Source: Candidatus Binatia bacterium
Lineage (GTDB): Bacteria > Desulfobacterota > Binatia > UBA1149 > CAITLU01
Direction of reading: 5' to 3'
Assembly (NCBI GenBank): GCA_036493895.1
Contig: DASXOZ010000048.1
Location: 1-64,000 of the forward strand
DNA length: 64,000 nt
The position numbers and the translations under genes are program-made. Under the pieces are notes generated by a model. It ran no database searches. It saw only the letters and a list, made by a program, of their open reading frames with translations, and was not told the DNA's origin. Below are positions 34,296 to 43,533 of the stretch, piece after piece. Each line of letters opens with the position of its first letter. Position 1 is the first letter of the stretch.

Positions 34296-35093
34296 ATGTC
34301 CAAGCTGCGCTACGTCAAGACTGCCGGCCAGATCGCCAAGGCCCGCCAGAACAACCAGGAGTTCCTCGAGAGCACGGTAAGATCCCTGCGCTTCGTCTAC
34401 GAGACGGACGCCGAGATCGCCGCCGCGCTGGTTCCCCAGCCGCTCGTCGTCGATCCGTCGAACCAGGTGTGCGTGACGTTCTCGCACGTGGCGATCCATA
34501 TCAGCAAGGATTTCACGTTCGAGATCGGCTCGGCGATTTTCGGCGTCAAGGCGACGTACGAAGGAGTCGGCGGGATCTACCTCGTGACGATGCCGATGAC
34601 GACGGAGCAGGCCGTCGTGCCCGGGCGCGAGACTTTCGGAGAGCCGAAGAAGATCGCCGCGATCGATTTCAAGAAGGACGGCGACCGCGTCAGCTGCGAC
34701 GTCACGCGCATGGGATTCACCTACCTCGAAGGCAAGGGCCGCATCGGCGCCGATCTCGGGGCGCGCGAGTTCACCGAGTACGGCTTCTGCTACAAGGCTC
34801 TTCCTGCCTGCGAGAAGTCGCGGGCCTTCGACGTCGAACCGCTGCTGGTGCGACTCGAATGGCGCCACCGCCATACCGCCGTGCATCGCCTCGAGGATGC
34901 CGAGCTGAACCTTTACGATTCGATGTTCGATCCGGTCGCCGACGTTCCGGTGCGCCGCCTCGTCACGGCCGAATACGAAGAAGGAAGCGCTGAGAGCAAC
35001 GGCCGCGTGCTGCGCAGCGTGCCCGGCGCCTGGCTCGAGCCATTCCTGCACCAGCGCTACGACGATACGTCCGGAGACGGCATCGAGCTCTGA
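34296..35093 (+). CDS. Acetoacetate decarboxylase-fold protein
   Basis: A 265-aa protein starting at ATG 34296 behind GGGAGGA. It has the ADC signature GRETFGEPKKIAAIDF, where the Lys pair (118/119) corresponds to the Schiff-base Lys and its neighbour in acetoacetate decarboxylase. The beta-rich core includes FSHVAIHISKDFTFEIG and GIYLVTMPM. ADC-like relatives catalyse aldol-type or hydratase reactions as well as decarboxylation, so the reaction here is open. In context it should process a keto-acid or ring-cleavage product of the Rieske pathway. Confidence 0.8.
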   Translation: MSKLRYVKTAGQIAKARQNNQEFLESTVRSLRFVYETDAEIAAALVPQPLVVDPSNQVCVTFSHVAIHISKDFTFEIGSAIFGVKATYEGVGGIYLVTMPMTTEQAVVPGRETFGEPKKIAAIDFKKDGDRVSCDVTRMGFTYLEGKGRIGADLGAREFTEYGFCYKALPACEKSRAFDVEPLLVRLEWRHRHTAVHRLEDAELNLYDSMFDPVADVPVRRLVTAEYEEGSAESNGRVLRSVPGAWLEPFLHQRYDDTSGDGIEL

Positions 35094-35094
35094 G

Positions 35095-35967
35095 ATGAAA
35101 GAGTTTCGCGGAAAAAACGCCGTCATCACCGGCGGCGCGAGCGGCATCGGCCTTGCGATCGCGAACGTGCTGGCGCGCGAGGGCGCGCGCATCGTCATTG
35201 CCGACGTCGAGCAGGGCGCCCTGGATCGGGCAGTCGCCGGGCTTCGCTCCGGCGGCGCCGACGCGATCGGCGTTCGCACCGACGTCAGCTCCTTCGAGTC
35301 GATGCAGGCGCTCGAAAAAGCGGCGGTCGCGGCATTCGGCAACGTGCACGTCTTCGTCGGCAACGCCGGCGTCGGTGCCCACGAGGACGTCTCGATCTGG
35401 GATCTTCCGCTCAGCGACTGGCGCTGGTGCATGGCCGTCAACGTCTGGGGCATCGTCCACGGGATCAAGGCTTTCGTGCCGGGCATGATTGCGCACGGCG
35501 AAGAAGGACACGTCGTGCACACGTCGTCGGGAAACGGCGGACTGGTGCTGGTGCCGACGACGCCCATCTACTCGGCGACCAAGGCTGCCGTCAGCGCGAT
35601 CACCGAATCGCTGCACCTGCAGCTTGCGATGCAGGGCGCCAAGATCCACGCGCACGTGCTGTACCCGGGGCCTCACATCGTCTCGTCCAACATCTTCACG
35701 GCGGCGCGAAACCGCCCGGACCAGTTCCGGCGCGAGACCGAACAGGTGGCGCCGCCGGTGACGCTGGAGAGCCTCGGACAGATCTTCGAGGCGATGGGAC
35801 GCAAGCTGGAGACGACGAGCCCGGCCGAGGTCGCGCAGCACGCGCTTGCCGGTCTTCGCGAGGATCGTTTCTACATCCTTCCGTGGAATGACGAAGGCAT
35901 GAAGCGCTTTCGCGCCCGGATCGACGGCATCTGCGAGCTCAGGAATCCCGAGCCGCGATTCTTCTGA
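35095..35967 (+). CDS. Short-chain dehydrogenase/reductase
   Basis: A 290-aa classical SDR whose ATG lies one base after the ADC-like stop (TGAGATG), so it is the last gene of the catabolic operon. It has TGGASGIG (12-19), NAG in VGNAGVG, a Ser in HTSSGNGG and YSATK as the catalytic Tyr-Lys motif. The C-terminal region (GPHIVSSNIFTAARNRPDQF) resembles SDRs in xenobiotic and steroid degradation clusters. It probably oxidises an alcohol intermediate with NAD(P)+. Confidence 0.9.
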   Translation: MKEFRGKNAVITGGASGIGLAIANVLAREGARIVIADVEQGALDRAVAGLRSGGADAIGVRTDVSSFESMQALEKAAVAAFGNVHVFVGNAGVGAHEDVSIWDLPLSDWRWCMAVNVWGIVHGIKAFVPGMIAHGEEGHVVHTSSGNGGLVLVPTTPIYSATKAAVSAITESLHLQLAMQGAKIHAHVLYPGPHIVSSNIFTAARNRPDQFRRETEQVAPPVTLESLGQIFEAMGRKLETTSPAEVAQHALAGLREDRFYILPWNDEGMKRFRARIDGICELRNPEPRFF

Positions 35968-35981
35968 AGCAATGATGAAGC

Positions 35982-36005
35982 GCGCCGCACCTTGCGAGGC
36001 GGCGC
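35982..36005 (+). terminator. Hairpin after the catabolic operon
   Basis: GCGCCGC (35982-35988) pairs with GCGGCGC (35999-36005) around a 10-nt loop, 15 bp after the SDR stop. Only a weak T-containing stretch follows, so termination may be partial. Confidence 0.4.
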
Positions 36006-36056
36006 GGCCTTGATGCCACAGCGGGCGTCGCGTATCCCGCACAGGTGAGCCACGTC

Positions 36057-36743
36057 ATGCCTGCGCACATCGTCCGGCGCATCGGTGTCGTTGCGCTGCT
36101 GGTCGCGACGCTTGCACCGGCCTCCTCGTTTGCCGGGGATCCTTCCGATGCATCCGCCGATGCGTCCGCCGACCGGGTGAACGCGACCACCGTCGTTCCC
36201 GACCCCGCCCGCAAGGTGGGCGAAGTGCGCCTGCTGCAGCGCGGGCCCGGCGTGGTGGTGCAGACGCTTCTCGTCACCAAGCTGCTGTCGCGCGTCGTCT
36301 CCGAGATCCACGACAAGGAACACGGCAACTGGCCGGCGGACTACGAGCCGGCGCGAAGCTACCTGGCCGCGCTGGACGCTGCGCGCGACGCCGTCGAAAA
36401 GGGCGACAGCGAGGGCGGCGACCGTCATCGCCGCCTGCTGATCGAGTTCGCCGCCGACGACCAGGCTGCCACCGTCTCCTTCGGAACATTCGACAGCGAC
36501 GCGGAAGCGCGCACGATCACGCCCCGCAATCGGCGGATCCTCCAGACGCTGGCGCTTCCGCGAGACTACGTGCTGCGCAACATGCGGCTGATTCTTGCGG
36601 ATTCCTTCAAGATGGCCGAAGCGGACGTGGACAGGCTCGGGCCGCTCGGGCCGGCGTCCGCAGAGACAGTGGCCAAGCTGCCGCCGAAGCCCGCGCCGGG
36701 CAAGGCCGCCAGGCCGGAACATCCCGGGGGCAGCGCTCCTTGA
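36057..36743 (+). CDS. Exported partner of the RND transporter
   Basis: A 228-aa protein. I prefer ATG 36057, with AGGTGAG 7 nt upstream, over GTG 36045. A signal peptide (RRIGVVALLVATLAPASSFAG) is followed by a helical, charged domain (VVQTLLVTKLLSRVVSEIHDKEHGNWPADYEPARSYLAALDAARDAVEKG) and a Pro/Ala-rich tail. Its stop overlaps the RND start by 4 bp (TTGA), so the two are translationally coupled. A periplasmic accessory or regulator of the transporter is inferred. No family is recognised. Confidence 0.6.
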   Translation: MPAHIVRRIGVVALLVATLAPASSFAGDPSDASADASADRVNATTVVPDPARKVGEVRLLQRGPGVVVQTLLVTKLLSRVVSEIHDKEHGNWPADYEPARSYLAALDAARDAVEKGDSEGGDRHRRLLIEFAADDQAATVSFGTFDSDAEARTITPRNRRILQTLALPRDYVLRNMRLILADSFKMAEADVDRLGPLGPASAETVAKLPPKPAPGKAARPEHPGGSAP

Positions 36744-39091
36744 GCACACGGCTTCGCAGCCTTCGCATCCCGCTGCTCGCGCTCTGTGTCGCCGTCACTG
36801 CGTGGCTCGGCGTGCATGCGGCGAACGTCGGCGTCGAGCACGACAACGAGTCGCTGCGCACGACCAACTCCGACGATCTGCGCGTCTACCGGAATTTCCG
36901 CGACACGTTCGGCAGCGACGAGGACGTCCTGGTCGCGATCGGCTATCCGCGCCTGCTGGGCAGCGACGGTTTGACGCTGATCGCGCAGCTGACCGACACG
37001 ATCGGCAAGCTCGACGGCGTAAGCCACGCGTGGAGTCTGACCGACGTCGAGGAGATCGTGAAAGGAAGCGAAGGCGCCGTACCAAAACCACTTCTCGTTC
37101 CGCCGTGGACCGCCCCCGGCATCGAGGAGACCGCCGCCGCCGCGCTCGACCGCAATCCCGACTTCACCGGCTGGCTCGTTTCCGAAGACCGCAAGACGGC
37201 CGGCATCGTCGTTCAGATCGAAGACCGGCCGAACGACAACGAGTACCGCAGCCGCCTCGTGTCGGCGCTGCGCGCGATGGCGCCGTTGGTGGCTGCGCGC
37301 GGAGGCGAGCTGCACCTGACCGGAGTGCCGGTCCAGAAAATCGACGTCTCGGCCTACGTCGACCGCGACCAGAAGGTACTGCTGCCGGCCGCTGCGATCG
37401 TGCTCGGGCTGACGCTGGCGCTGTTTTTCCGCCACATTTCGGGCGTCGTGGTCCCGCTTGCCGTCTCGGGACTGACGGTGGTCTGGACGATCGGCACCTA
37501 TTCGGCGACCGGCCATTCGATGAATGCGATCACCGCGCTGCTGCCTCCGGTGCTGCTCGTGATCGCGCTGGCGATGACGGTGCACGTCTACGACGCGTGG
37601 CTGGCCGGGCACAAGCCTGTCGGCATGGCGCACGACCAGGCGGAGCACGAAGAGGCGGAGCACGAAGACAGCGCACACCACGACAGTGCGCACGAAGACC
37701 GCTTCGACCGCGCCTATCTCGCAGTGCGGTCGGTGTTCGTGCCGGGCCTGCTGTGTGCCGTCACGACGGCGCAGGGCTTCGTTTCCCTGTCGGCCGGCGA
37801 CCTTCCGGCCGTGGGACAATTCGGGTTCTTCGCGGCGTACGGCACCTTCGTCGCATTCGTCATGGCAATGACGGTGGCGCCGGCGGCGCTGAGCTACGTC
37901 AAGGCTCCGCCCCACCGCGCTTCGGACGAGCACGGCTGGACCCACCGTTTCCTCAGCTTCACGTCGGGCATCTCGACGGGCTACCCGATCACGGTCATCA
38001 CGGTGTTCACGCTGCTGACGGTGGTGCTGTCGGCAGGCATCCCGCTGCTGCGCTCGAACACCGACCTCGTCGGCTTCCTGCGAGCAGATGCGCCGCTTCG
38101 CATCGACACGACGTGGATCGACGATCACCTGACGGGGACGCTTCCGCTCGACTTCATGATTGCCCGCCGCGACGGGAAGCCGGTCGAGTCCGTCGACGAG
38201 TTCCGCCGCCTGGCGGCGCTCGAAGACGCAATTCGCGCGCGTGAGCACGTCGCCGGCGTCACCAGCGTCACGGCGCTGGTGCGGCAGGTGCACCGCGCCG
38301 AAAGCGGCAGCGGCCGCCTCGAGCTTCCCTCCGACGAAGAGACCCTGCAGCACGAGATCGACCTTCTCGACGAGAGCGGCCACTCGCTGGTGCGGCATTT
38401 CGCGGCGCCCGAAATGAAGACGCTTAGAATGACGGTGAGGCTGCACGCGGTCGGAAGCGCGGTGTCGTCGCCGCTGGTCGCCGCGATCCGGGACGATGCC
38501 GCGCGCATCCTCGGGCCCGACCTCGTGCTCACGCCGACGGGCTCGCTCTGGCAGGTCGTGCGCGATTCCGAGAACCTCGTGCAGCAGCAGGTGCAGAGCT
38601 TCGGCTGGGCGATCGTGCTCGTCGTCCTCGCCATCGGCATCCTGCTGCGCTCGGTGGCGTTCACGGTGATCGCGATGATTCCCAACGTGATGCCGATCCT
38701 GTGGACCGGCGGTTTCATGGGTTTCGTCGGCATCGAGCTCAGCACCGGCACCGCGATGATCGCATCGGCCGTGCTCGGGCTGATCGTCGACGACACGATC
38801 CACTACCTTTCGTACTACCGCGGCGTCTATCGCGGAGATCCGGTCGCGGCGACGCGAATCACGAGCCGCGCGATCGGCGCTCCCGTCACCGTTTCGTCGA
38901 CCGCCCTCGTGCTCGGCTTCTGGGTCGGCGCGTTCGGTTCGTTCCGCCCGACGATCTACTTCTCGCTGCTGACCGGGTTGACGATGATCACGGGGATCTT
39001 CTGCGACCTTCTCGTGCTTCCGGCCAGCCTCGTGCTGCTCGACCGCCTGGGAAAGCAGACGCAGGCGCTGCGGCAGAAGTGGAGTGCCTGA
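36740..39091 (+). CDS. RND/MMPL superfamily transporter
   Basis: A 783-aa polytopic protein starting at TTG 36740, with the duplicated six-span RND layout: first span LRIPLLALCVAVTAWLGVH, a large extracytoplasmic loop, five spans around about 215-385 and again around 610-770. A His/Glu/Asp-rich segment (AEHEEAEHEDSAHHDSAHED, about residues 295-315) sits in a loop between spans and may bind metal. It resembles HpnN/MMPL lipid or hopanoid exporters more than drug pumps, which is inference. A coupled secreted partner is upstream; no membrane-fusion or outer-membrane gene is present. Confidence 0.85.
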   Translation: MSTRLRSLRIPLLALCVAVTAWLGVHAANVGVEHDNESLRTTNSDDLRVYRNFRDTFGSDEDVLVAIGYPRLLGSDGLTLIAQLTDTIGKLDGVSHAWSLTDVEEIVKGSEGAVPKPLLVPPWTAPGIEETAAAALDRNPDFTGWLVSEDRKTAGIVVQIEDRPNDNEYRSRLVSALRAMAPLVAARGGELHLTGVPVQKIDVSAYVDRDQKVLLPAAAIVLGLTLALFFRHISGVVVPLAVSGLTVVWTIGTYSATGHSMNAITALLPPVLLVIALAMTVHVYDAWLAGHKPVGMAHDQAEHEEAEHEDSAHHDSAHEDRFDRAYLAVRSVFVPGLLCAVTTAQGFVSLSAGDLPAVGQFGFFAAYGTFVAFVMAMTVAPAALSYVKAPPHRASDEHGWTHRFLSFTSGISTGYPITVITVFTLLTVVLSAGIPLLRSNTDLVGFLRADAPLRIDTTWIDDHLTGTLPLDFMIARRDGKPVESVDEFRRLAALEDAIRAREHVAGVTSVTALVRQVHRAESGSGRLELPSDEETLQHEIDLLDESGHSLVRHFAAPEMKTLRMTVRLHAVGSAVSSPLVAAIRDDAARILGPDLVLTPTGSLWQVVRDSENLVQQQVQSFGWAIVLVVLAIGILLRSVAFTVIAMIPNVMPILWTGGFMGFVGIELSTGTAMIASAVLGLIVDDTIHYLSYYRGVYRGDPVAATRITSRAIGAPVTVSSTALVLGFWVGAFGSFRPTIYFSLLTGLTMITGIFCDLLVLPASLVLLDRLGKQTQALRQKWSA

Positions 39092-39181
39092 GCGCAGCCG
39101 TTTCGCCCTCGCGTTTTCGCCGATCCCCCGCTAGAGAGCGCAGCCGATGACGCTCCTGCCGCCCCCGCGAGGATCCTTCTA

Positions 39182-40522
39182 ATGCTCGATGGAGCGTTGC
39201 TCCCGCTTCCGTGGGCCCTGCCTTTCGCCGGAATGCTGCTGTCGATCGCGATCCTACCGCTGGCGGCGCCGCAGCTCTGGCATCACCACTTCGGCAAGAT
39301 CGCCGCGGCGTGGAGCGTGCTGGTGCTGCTTCCGTGTGCAGCCCTGTTTGGTGCGGGCACGGCACTGCAGGTGTTCCTGCACACGATCGTCCTCGAGTAC
39401 GTTCCGTTCCTGCTGCTGATCGGGACGCTGTTCACGGTGGCGGGAGGAATCCTCGTCGTCGGCAACATCCACGGGGATCCGAAAACCAACCTCAAGCTGC
39501 TCGTCCTCGGTGCGCTCCTGGCCAGCGTGATGGGGACGACCGGAGCCGCGATGCTGCTGGTGCGGCCGCTGGTGAGGGCGAACGACGGACGCCGCCACAA
39601 CGCGCACGTCTTCGTGTTCCTGATCTTCGTCGTCGCCAACATCGGCGGCGCGCTGACTCCTCTCGGCGATCCGCCGCTGTTCCTCGGCTACCTGAAGGGC
39701 GTGGGTTTCTTCTGGCCCACCGTGCACCTGCTCGCGCCCACGTTGCTGGCCATGCTGATCGTGCTCTCGGTCTTCTTTGCGATCGATACGGCGATGTACC
39801 GGCGCGACGCGCATTTCCGGCCGCTGCGCGACCCTACGCCGGACTCGCCGGTGCGGGTCGAAGGGCGCGGCAATTTCGTGCTGCTGCTCGCGATCGTCGC
39901 CGCGGTGTTCGCCAGCGGGGTGTGGCATCCCGGCGTGTCGTGGACCGTGCTCGGAATCGAGATCGAGCTTCAGAACGTCGTTCGCGACGTTTCGCTGCTC
40001 GCGATTGCCGCGGTTTCGCTGGCGATCACGCGCCGCGAGGTGCGCCGCGAAAACGCGTTCACGTGGGGTCCGATCGTCGAGGTGGCGATCCTGTTCGCCG
40101 GCATCTTCGTGACGATGATCCCCGCGCTGGCCATCCTGAGGGCCGGAACGCACGGGGCTCTGGCGCCCGTCGTCTCGCTGGTGACCGGGCCGGGCGGGGA
40201 GCCGGTCAACGCCGCGTACTTCTGGCTTTCCGGAGGCCTGTCGAGCTTTCTCGACAACGCTCCGACTTACCTCGTTTTCTTCAACATGGCGGGGGGCGAC
40301 GCCGCGCACCTGACGGGGCCGATGTCGCACACGCTGATGGCGATTTCGGCCGGCTCCGTTTTCATGGGCGCGAACTCCTACATCGGCAACGCGCCGAACT
40401 TCATGGTCAAGTCGATCGCCGAGGAACGCGGCGTCGCGATGCCGGGATTCTTCGGCTACATGGCCTGGTCCGCCGCCGTGCTGATCCCGACCTTCCTCGT
40501 CGTGACATGGGTGTTCTTTTAA
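39182..40522 (+). CDS. Sodium:proton antiporter-like protein (CitMHS_2 type)
   Basis: A 446-aa membrane protein of the ion-transporter superfamily with about ten to eleven spans. Typical segments are NIGGALTPLGDPPLFLGYL and SGGLSSFLDNAPTYLVFFNMA, the paired re-entrant motifs of NhaD/ArsB/CitMHS-like carriers. The group is annotated as sodium:proton antiporters or putative citrate carriers; the substrate cannot be read. The following gene is class I fumarase (39-bp gap to its start), which would fit a dicarboxylate or citrate role, but that is weak inference. Confidence 0.8.
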   Translation: MLDGALLPLPWALPFAGMLLSIAILPLAAPQLWHHHFGKIAAAWSVLVLLPCAALFGAGTALQVFLHTIVLEYVPFLLLIGTLFTVAGGILVVGNIHGDPKTNLKLLVLGALLASVMGTTGAAMLLVRPLVRANDGRRHNAHVFVFLIFVVANIGGALTPLGDPPLFLGYLKGVGFFWPTVHLLAPTLLAMLIVLSVFFAIDTAMYRRDAHFRPLRDPTPDSPVRVEGRGNFVLLLAIVAAVFASGVWHPGVSWTVLGIEIELQNVVRDVSLLAIAAVSLAITRREVRRENAFTWGPIVEVAILFAGIFVTMIPALAILRAGTHGALAPVVSLVTGPGGEPVNAAYFWLSGGLSSFLDNAPTYLVFFNMAGGDAAHLTGPMSHTLMAISAGSVFMGANSYIGNAPNFMVKSIAEERGVAMPGFFGYMAWSAAVLIPTFLVVTWVFF

Positions 40523-40561
40523 GCCCCGCTGCGGATAAAAAGGCACATGGAGAGGGCGCGC

Positions 40562-42244
40562 ATGCCGGAGTTCATCTACCAGGATCTGTTCCCGCATGAG
40601 GCGGACACGACCGAGTTCCGCCTGCTGACGAAGGACTTCGTCCAGACGGCAAGCTTCGACGGCCGGGAGGTCGTCAAGGTCGATCCCGAGGCGCTCACCT
40701 ACGTCGCGCACCAGGCGTTTCGAGACTGTTCGTTCCTGCTGCGCGAGAAGCACCTTCGCCAGGTGGCGGCGATCCTCGACGACAAGGACGCGTCCGACAA
40801 CGACCGCTACGTCGCGCTGACGATGCTGCGCAACGCCGAGGTCTCCGCCGAAGGAATCCTGCCGTTCTGCCAGGACACCGGAACCGCCACGGTGATCGGC
40901 AAGAAAGGACAGCAGGTGTGGACCGGCGCCGACGACGCGGAATTCCTCGCCAAGGGTATCTACGAGACGTACACGCAGGAGAACCTGCGCTACTCGCAGA
41001 ACGCGCCGCTGGACATGTTCCGCGAGATCAACACCGGCACGAACCTGCCGGCGCAGATCGACCTGTACGCGACCGAAGGCGAGGCCTACGAGTTCCTGTT
41101 CGTCGCCAAGGGCGGAGGCTCGGCGAACAAGACGTTCCTGTTCCAGGAAACACGCGCGCTGCTGACTCCCGAAGGCCTCGCGCGCTTTTTCGACGAAAAA
41201 ATCCGCGCCCTCGGCACCGCGGCTTGCCCGCCGTACCACCTCGTGTTCGTGATCGGCGGAACTTCCGCCGAAGCGTGTCTGAAGACCGTCAAGCTCGCAT
41301 CGGCCAAGGCGCTGGACGACCTTCCGACCACCGGCAACGAGTACGGCCGCGCTTTCCGCGACATCGAGACCGAGAAGAAGGTGCTCGAGATCGCGCAGGC
41401 ATCCGGCATCGGCGCCCAGTTCGGCGGCAAGTATTTCGCGCTCGACACCCGCGTGATCCGGCTTCCGCGCCACGGCGCCTCGCTGCCGGTAGGCATCGGC
41501 GTCTCGTGTTCTGCCGATCGCAACATCAAGGCGCGCATCGATCGGGACGGCATCTGGCTCGAGAAGCTCGAGACCAATCCAGGCCGCTTCATTCCCGACA
41601 GCCAGCGGGTGCTCAAGCAGTCGGGAACAGTGGCGATCAACCTGGATCGCCCGATGAAAGAAATCCTCGCCGAGCTGACGAAGCACCCGGTGACGACGCG
41701 ACTTTCGCTGACCGGAACCCTGATCGTCGCGCGCGACATCGCGCACGCGAAGCTCAAGGAGCTGCTCGAGCGCGGCGAAGAGCTGCCCGACTACTTCAAG
41801 CAGCATCCGGTCTACTACGCAGGACCGGCCAAGACTCCGAAGGGACTGCCGTCGGGAAGCTTCGGCCCGACTACTGCCGGTCGCATGGATTCGTACGTCG
41901 ACCTCTTCCAGTCCCACGGCGCCTCGCTGGTGATGCTCGCCAAGGGCAACCGCAGCCCGGTCGTGACCGAGGCGTGCCGCAAGCACGGCGGCTTCTACCT
42001 GGGGTCGATCGGCGGCCCGGCGGCGATCCTGGCCCGGGAGAACATCCGCAAGGTCGAAGTCGTCGACTTCGCCGAGCTCGGGATGGAGGCCGTCTGGAAA
42101 ATCCAGGTCGAGGATTTCCCTGCGTTCATCCTGATCGACGACAAGGGGCACGACTTCTTCCGCGCCGGGCCAACCAGCCAGCCGCCCCAGCCCCTGATTG
42201 CGCTGCCGGCGGGAAAAGGCGCCTCGCCGAAGGGTGGGGCGTAA
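40562..42244 (+). CDS. fumA: Class I fumarate hydratase
   Basis: A 560-aa single-chain [4Fe-4S] fumarase. I chose ATG 40562 because GGAGAGG precedes it by 6 nt; ATG 40547 is the alternative. The N-terminal alpha domain holds [11 protein letters not shown] and CLKTVK, which carry cluster Cys residues, and the C-terminal beta domain has [20 protein letters not shown] and the [10 protein letters not shown] segment. It interconverts fumarate and malate. The oxygen-sensitive cluster enzyme suggests low-oxygen or microaerobic growth, though many aerobes also carry it. Confidence 0.95.
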   Translation: MPEFIYQDLFPHEADTTEFRLLTKDFVQTASFDGREVVKVDPEALTYVAHQAFRDCSFLLREKHLRQVAAILDDKDASDNDRYVALTMLRNAEVSAEGILPFCQDTGTATVIGKKGQQVWTGADDAEFLAKGIYETYTQENLRYSQNAPLDMFREINTGTNLPAQIDLYATEGEAYEFLFVAKGGGSANKTFLFQETRALLTPEGLARFFDEKIRALGTAACPPYHLVFVIGGTSAEACLKTVKLASAKALDDLPTTGNEYGRAFRDIETEKKVLEIAQASGIGAQFGGKYFALDTRVIRLPRHGASLPVGIGVSCSADRNIKARIDRDGIWLEKLETNPGRFIPDSQRVLKQSGTVAINLDRPMKEILAELTKHPVTTRLSLTGTLIVARDIAHAKLKELLERGEELPDYFKQHPVYYAGPAKTPKGLPSGSFGPTTAGRMDSYVDLFQSHGASLVMLAKGNRSPVVTEACRKHGGFYLGSIGGPAAILARENIRKVEVVDFAELGMEAVWKIQVEDFPAFILIDDKGHDFFRAGPTSQPPQPLIALPAGKGASPKGGA

Positions 42245-42275
42245 CTCCGGGGGCGCTGCAGCGTCATTTCCGTCG

Positions 42276-43469
42276 ATGAGAATCTCGCGGAAACACCCCC
42301 TCTCGAGAAAAACTGCGGTGCTGGCAGCCGCCGTGCTGGCCGCGGCCGTCTACTACGGTTTCACGGGAAGGCCGGCTGTGCTGAACGATGTCCCCGCGGC
42401 CGCGAGCCAGACGGCGCAGGCGCCCGCCCAGGCGCCGGCCCAGGCGCCGGCCAATGAAAAGGACGATCCGATGGCCAACTACACCAAGCCCAGCGACAAC
42501 GAGCTTCGCCAGAAGCTGAGTCCGCTTCAGTTCAAGGTCACCCAGCAGGAGGGCACCGAGCCTCCGTTCAGCAACGACTACTGGGACAACCACCAGGACG
42601 GAATTTACGTCGACGTCGTCTCGGGCGAGCCGCTGTTCAGCTCGAAGGACAAGTTCGATTCCGGCACCGGCTGGCCGAGCTTCACGCGGCCGCTGGAACC
42701 GCACAACGTTGCGGAGCACAGCGACAACAGCCTGTTCATGCGCCGCACCGAAGTGCGCTCGGCCCATGCCGATTCGCACCTCGGACATGTCTTTGACGAC
42801 GGCCCGAAGCCCACCGGCCTGCGCTACTGCATGAACTCGGCGTCCATGCGCTTCGTTCCTGTCGACAAGCTCGAAGCCGAAGGTTACGGGAAATACCTGG
42901 CAGTGTTCGGCAAGAGCCCTTCCGGCAACGGGGCGTCGGCTGCTGCAGCTGGCACGGCGACAGCACACGATCCGAAGGACGCGGCCTACGAAGGCAACCT
43001 CGAGGTCGCGGAGGTCGCCGGCGGATGCTTCTGGGGCGTGCAGGAATTGATCCGTCAGCTACCCGGCGTCGTCACGAGCGAGGTAGGCTACACCGGCGGC
43101 AGCGTCTCGAACGCGACTTACGAGAATCACACGGGCCACGCAGAAGCGGTGCGCATCAAGTTCGACCCGGCCAAACTCAGCTACGCCGACCTGCTGCACT
43201 ACTTCTTCCGTCTTCACGACCCGACGACGATGAATCGCCAGGGCAACGATGTCGGCACCTCGTACCGCAGTGCGATTTTCTATCTCGACGATCGCCAGAA
43301 GGAGATTGCCGAGCGCGTCAAGCAGGACGTGGACAAGTCGGGCAAGTGGAAGAGCCCGGTCATGACCGAGATCTCGCCGGCGGGGCAGTGGTGGCGCGCC
43401 GAGGAATACCACCAGGACTACCTCGAGAAGAACCCCGGAGGCTACACCTGCCACTTCCTCAGGGACTGA
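42276..43469 (+). CDS. msrBA: Membrane-anchored MsrB-MsrA fusion
   Basis: A 397-aa methionine sulfoxide reductase starting at ATG 42276. A basic N-terminus and one hydrophobic span ([16 protein letters not shown]) are followed by an Ala/Pro/Gln linker, MsrB (about 67-212, catalytic Cys185 in [11 protein letters not shown]) and MsrA (about 240-397, Cys251 in GGCFWGVQE, with a recycling Cys392 in GGYTCHF). The domain order is the reverse of MsrA-MsrB PilB-type fusions. The MsrB half lacks the zinc CxxC pairs and the usual resolving Cys (DSGTGWPSF instead of DSGCGWPSF). It probably repairs oxidised envelope proteins. Confidence 0.9.
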   Translation: MRISRKHPLSRKTAVLAAAVLAAAVYYGFTGRPAVLNDVPAAASQTAQAPAQAPAQAPANEKDDPMANYTKPSDNELRQKLSPLQFKVTQQEGTEPPFSNDYWDNHQDGIYVDVVSGEPLFSSKDKFDSGTGWPSFTRPLEPHNVAEHSDNSLFMRRTEVRSAHADSHLGHVFDDGPKPTGLRYCMNSASMRFVPVDKLEAEGYGKYLAVFGKSPSGNGASAAAAGTATAHDPKDAAYEGNLEVAEVAGGCFWGVQELIRQLPGVVTSEVGYTGGSVSNATYENHTGHAEAVRIKFDPAKLSYADLLHYFFRLHDPTTMNRQGNDVGTSYRSAIFYLDDRQKEIAERVKQDVDKSGKWKSPVMTEISPAGQWWRAEEYHQDYLEKNPGGYTCHFLRD

Positions 43470-43499
43470 CGCAGGACGAGGGAGCCCGACCCCCCGATC

Positions 43500-43522
43500 G
43501 TGCCGGCGATGTTCGCCGGCAC
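43500..43522 (+). terminator. Perfect 9-bp hairpin between msrBA and the AlkB-like gene
   Basis: GTGCCGGCG (43500-43508) and CGCCGGCAC (43514-43522) pair perfectly around ATGTT. No T tract follows and the next gene starts 12 bp later, so it may act as an attenuating or 5'-UTR structure for that gene rather than as a full terminator. Confidence 0.4.
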
Positions 43523-43533
43523 GCTGCGTGACC

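Noticed and set aside
39254..42151. A 965-codon minus-strand frame over the antiporter and fumarase genes
   Set aside because: It is antisense to two well-recognised genes and has the Arg/Glu/His-rich composition of a shadow frame.
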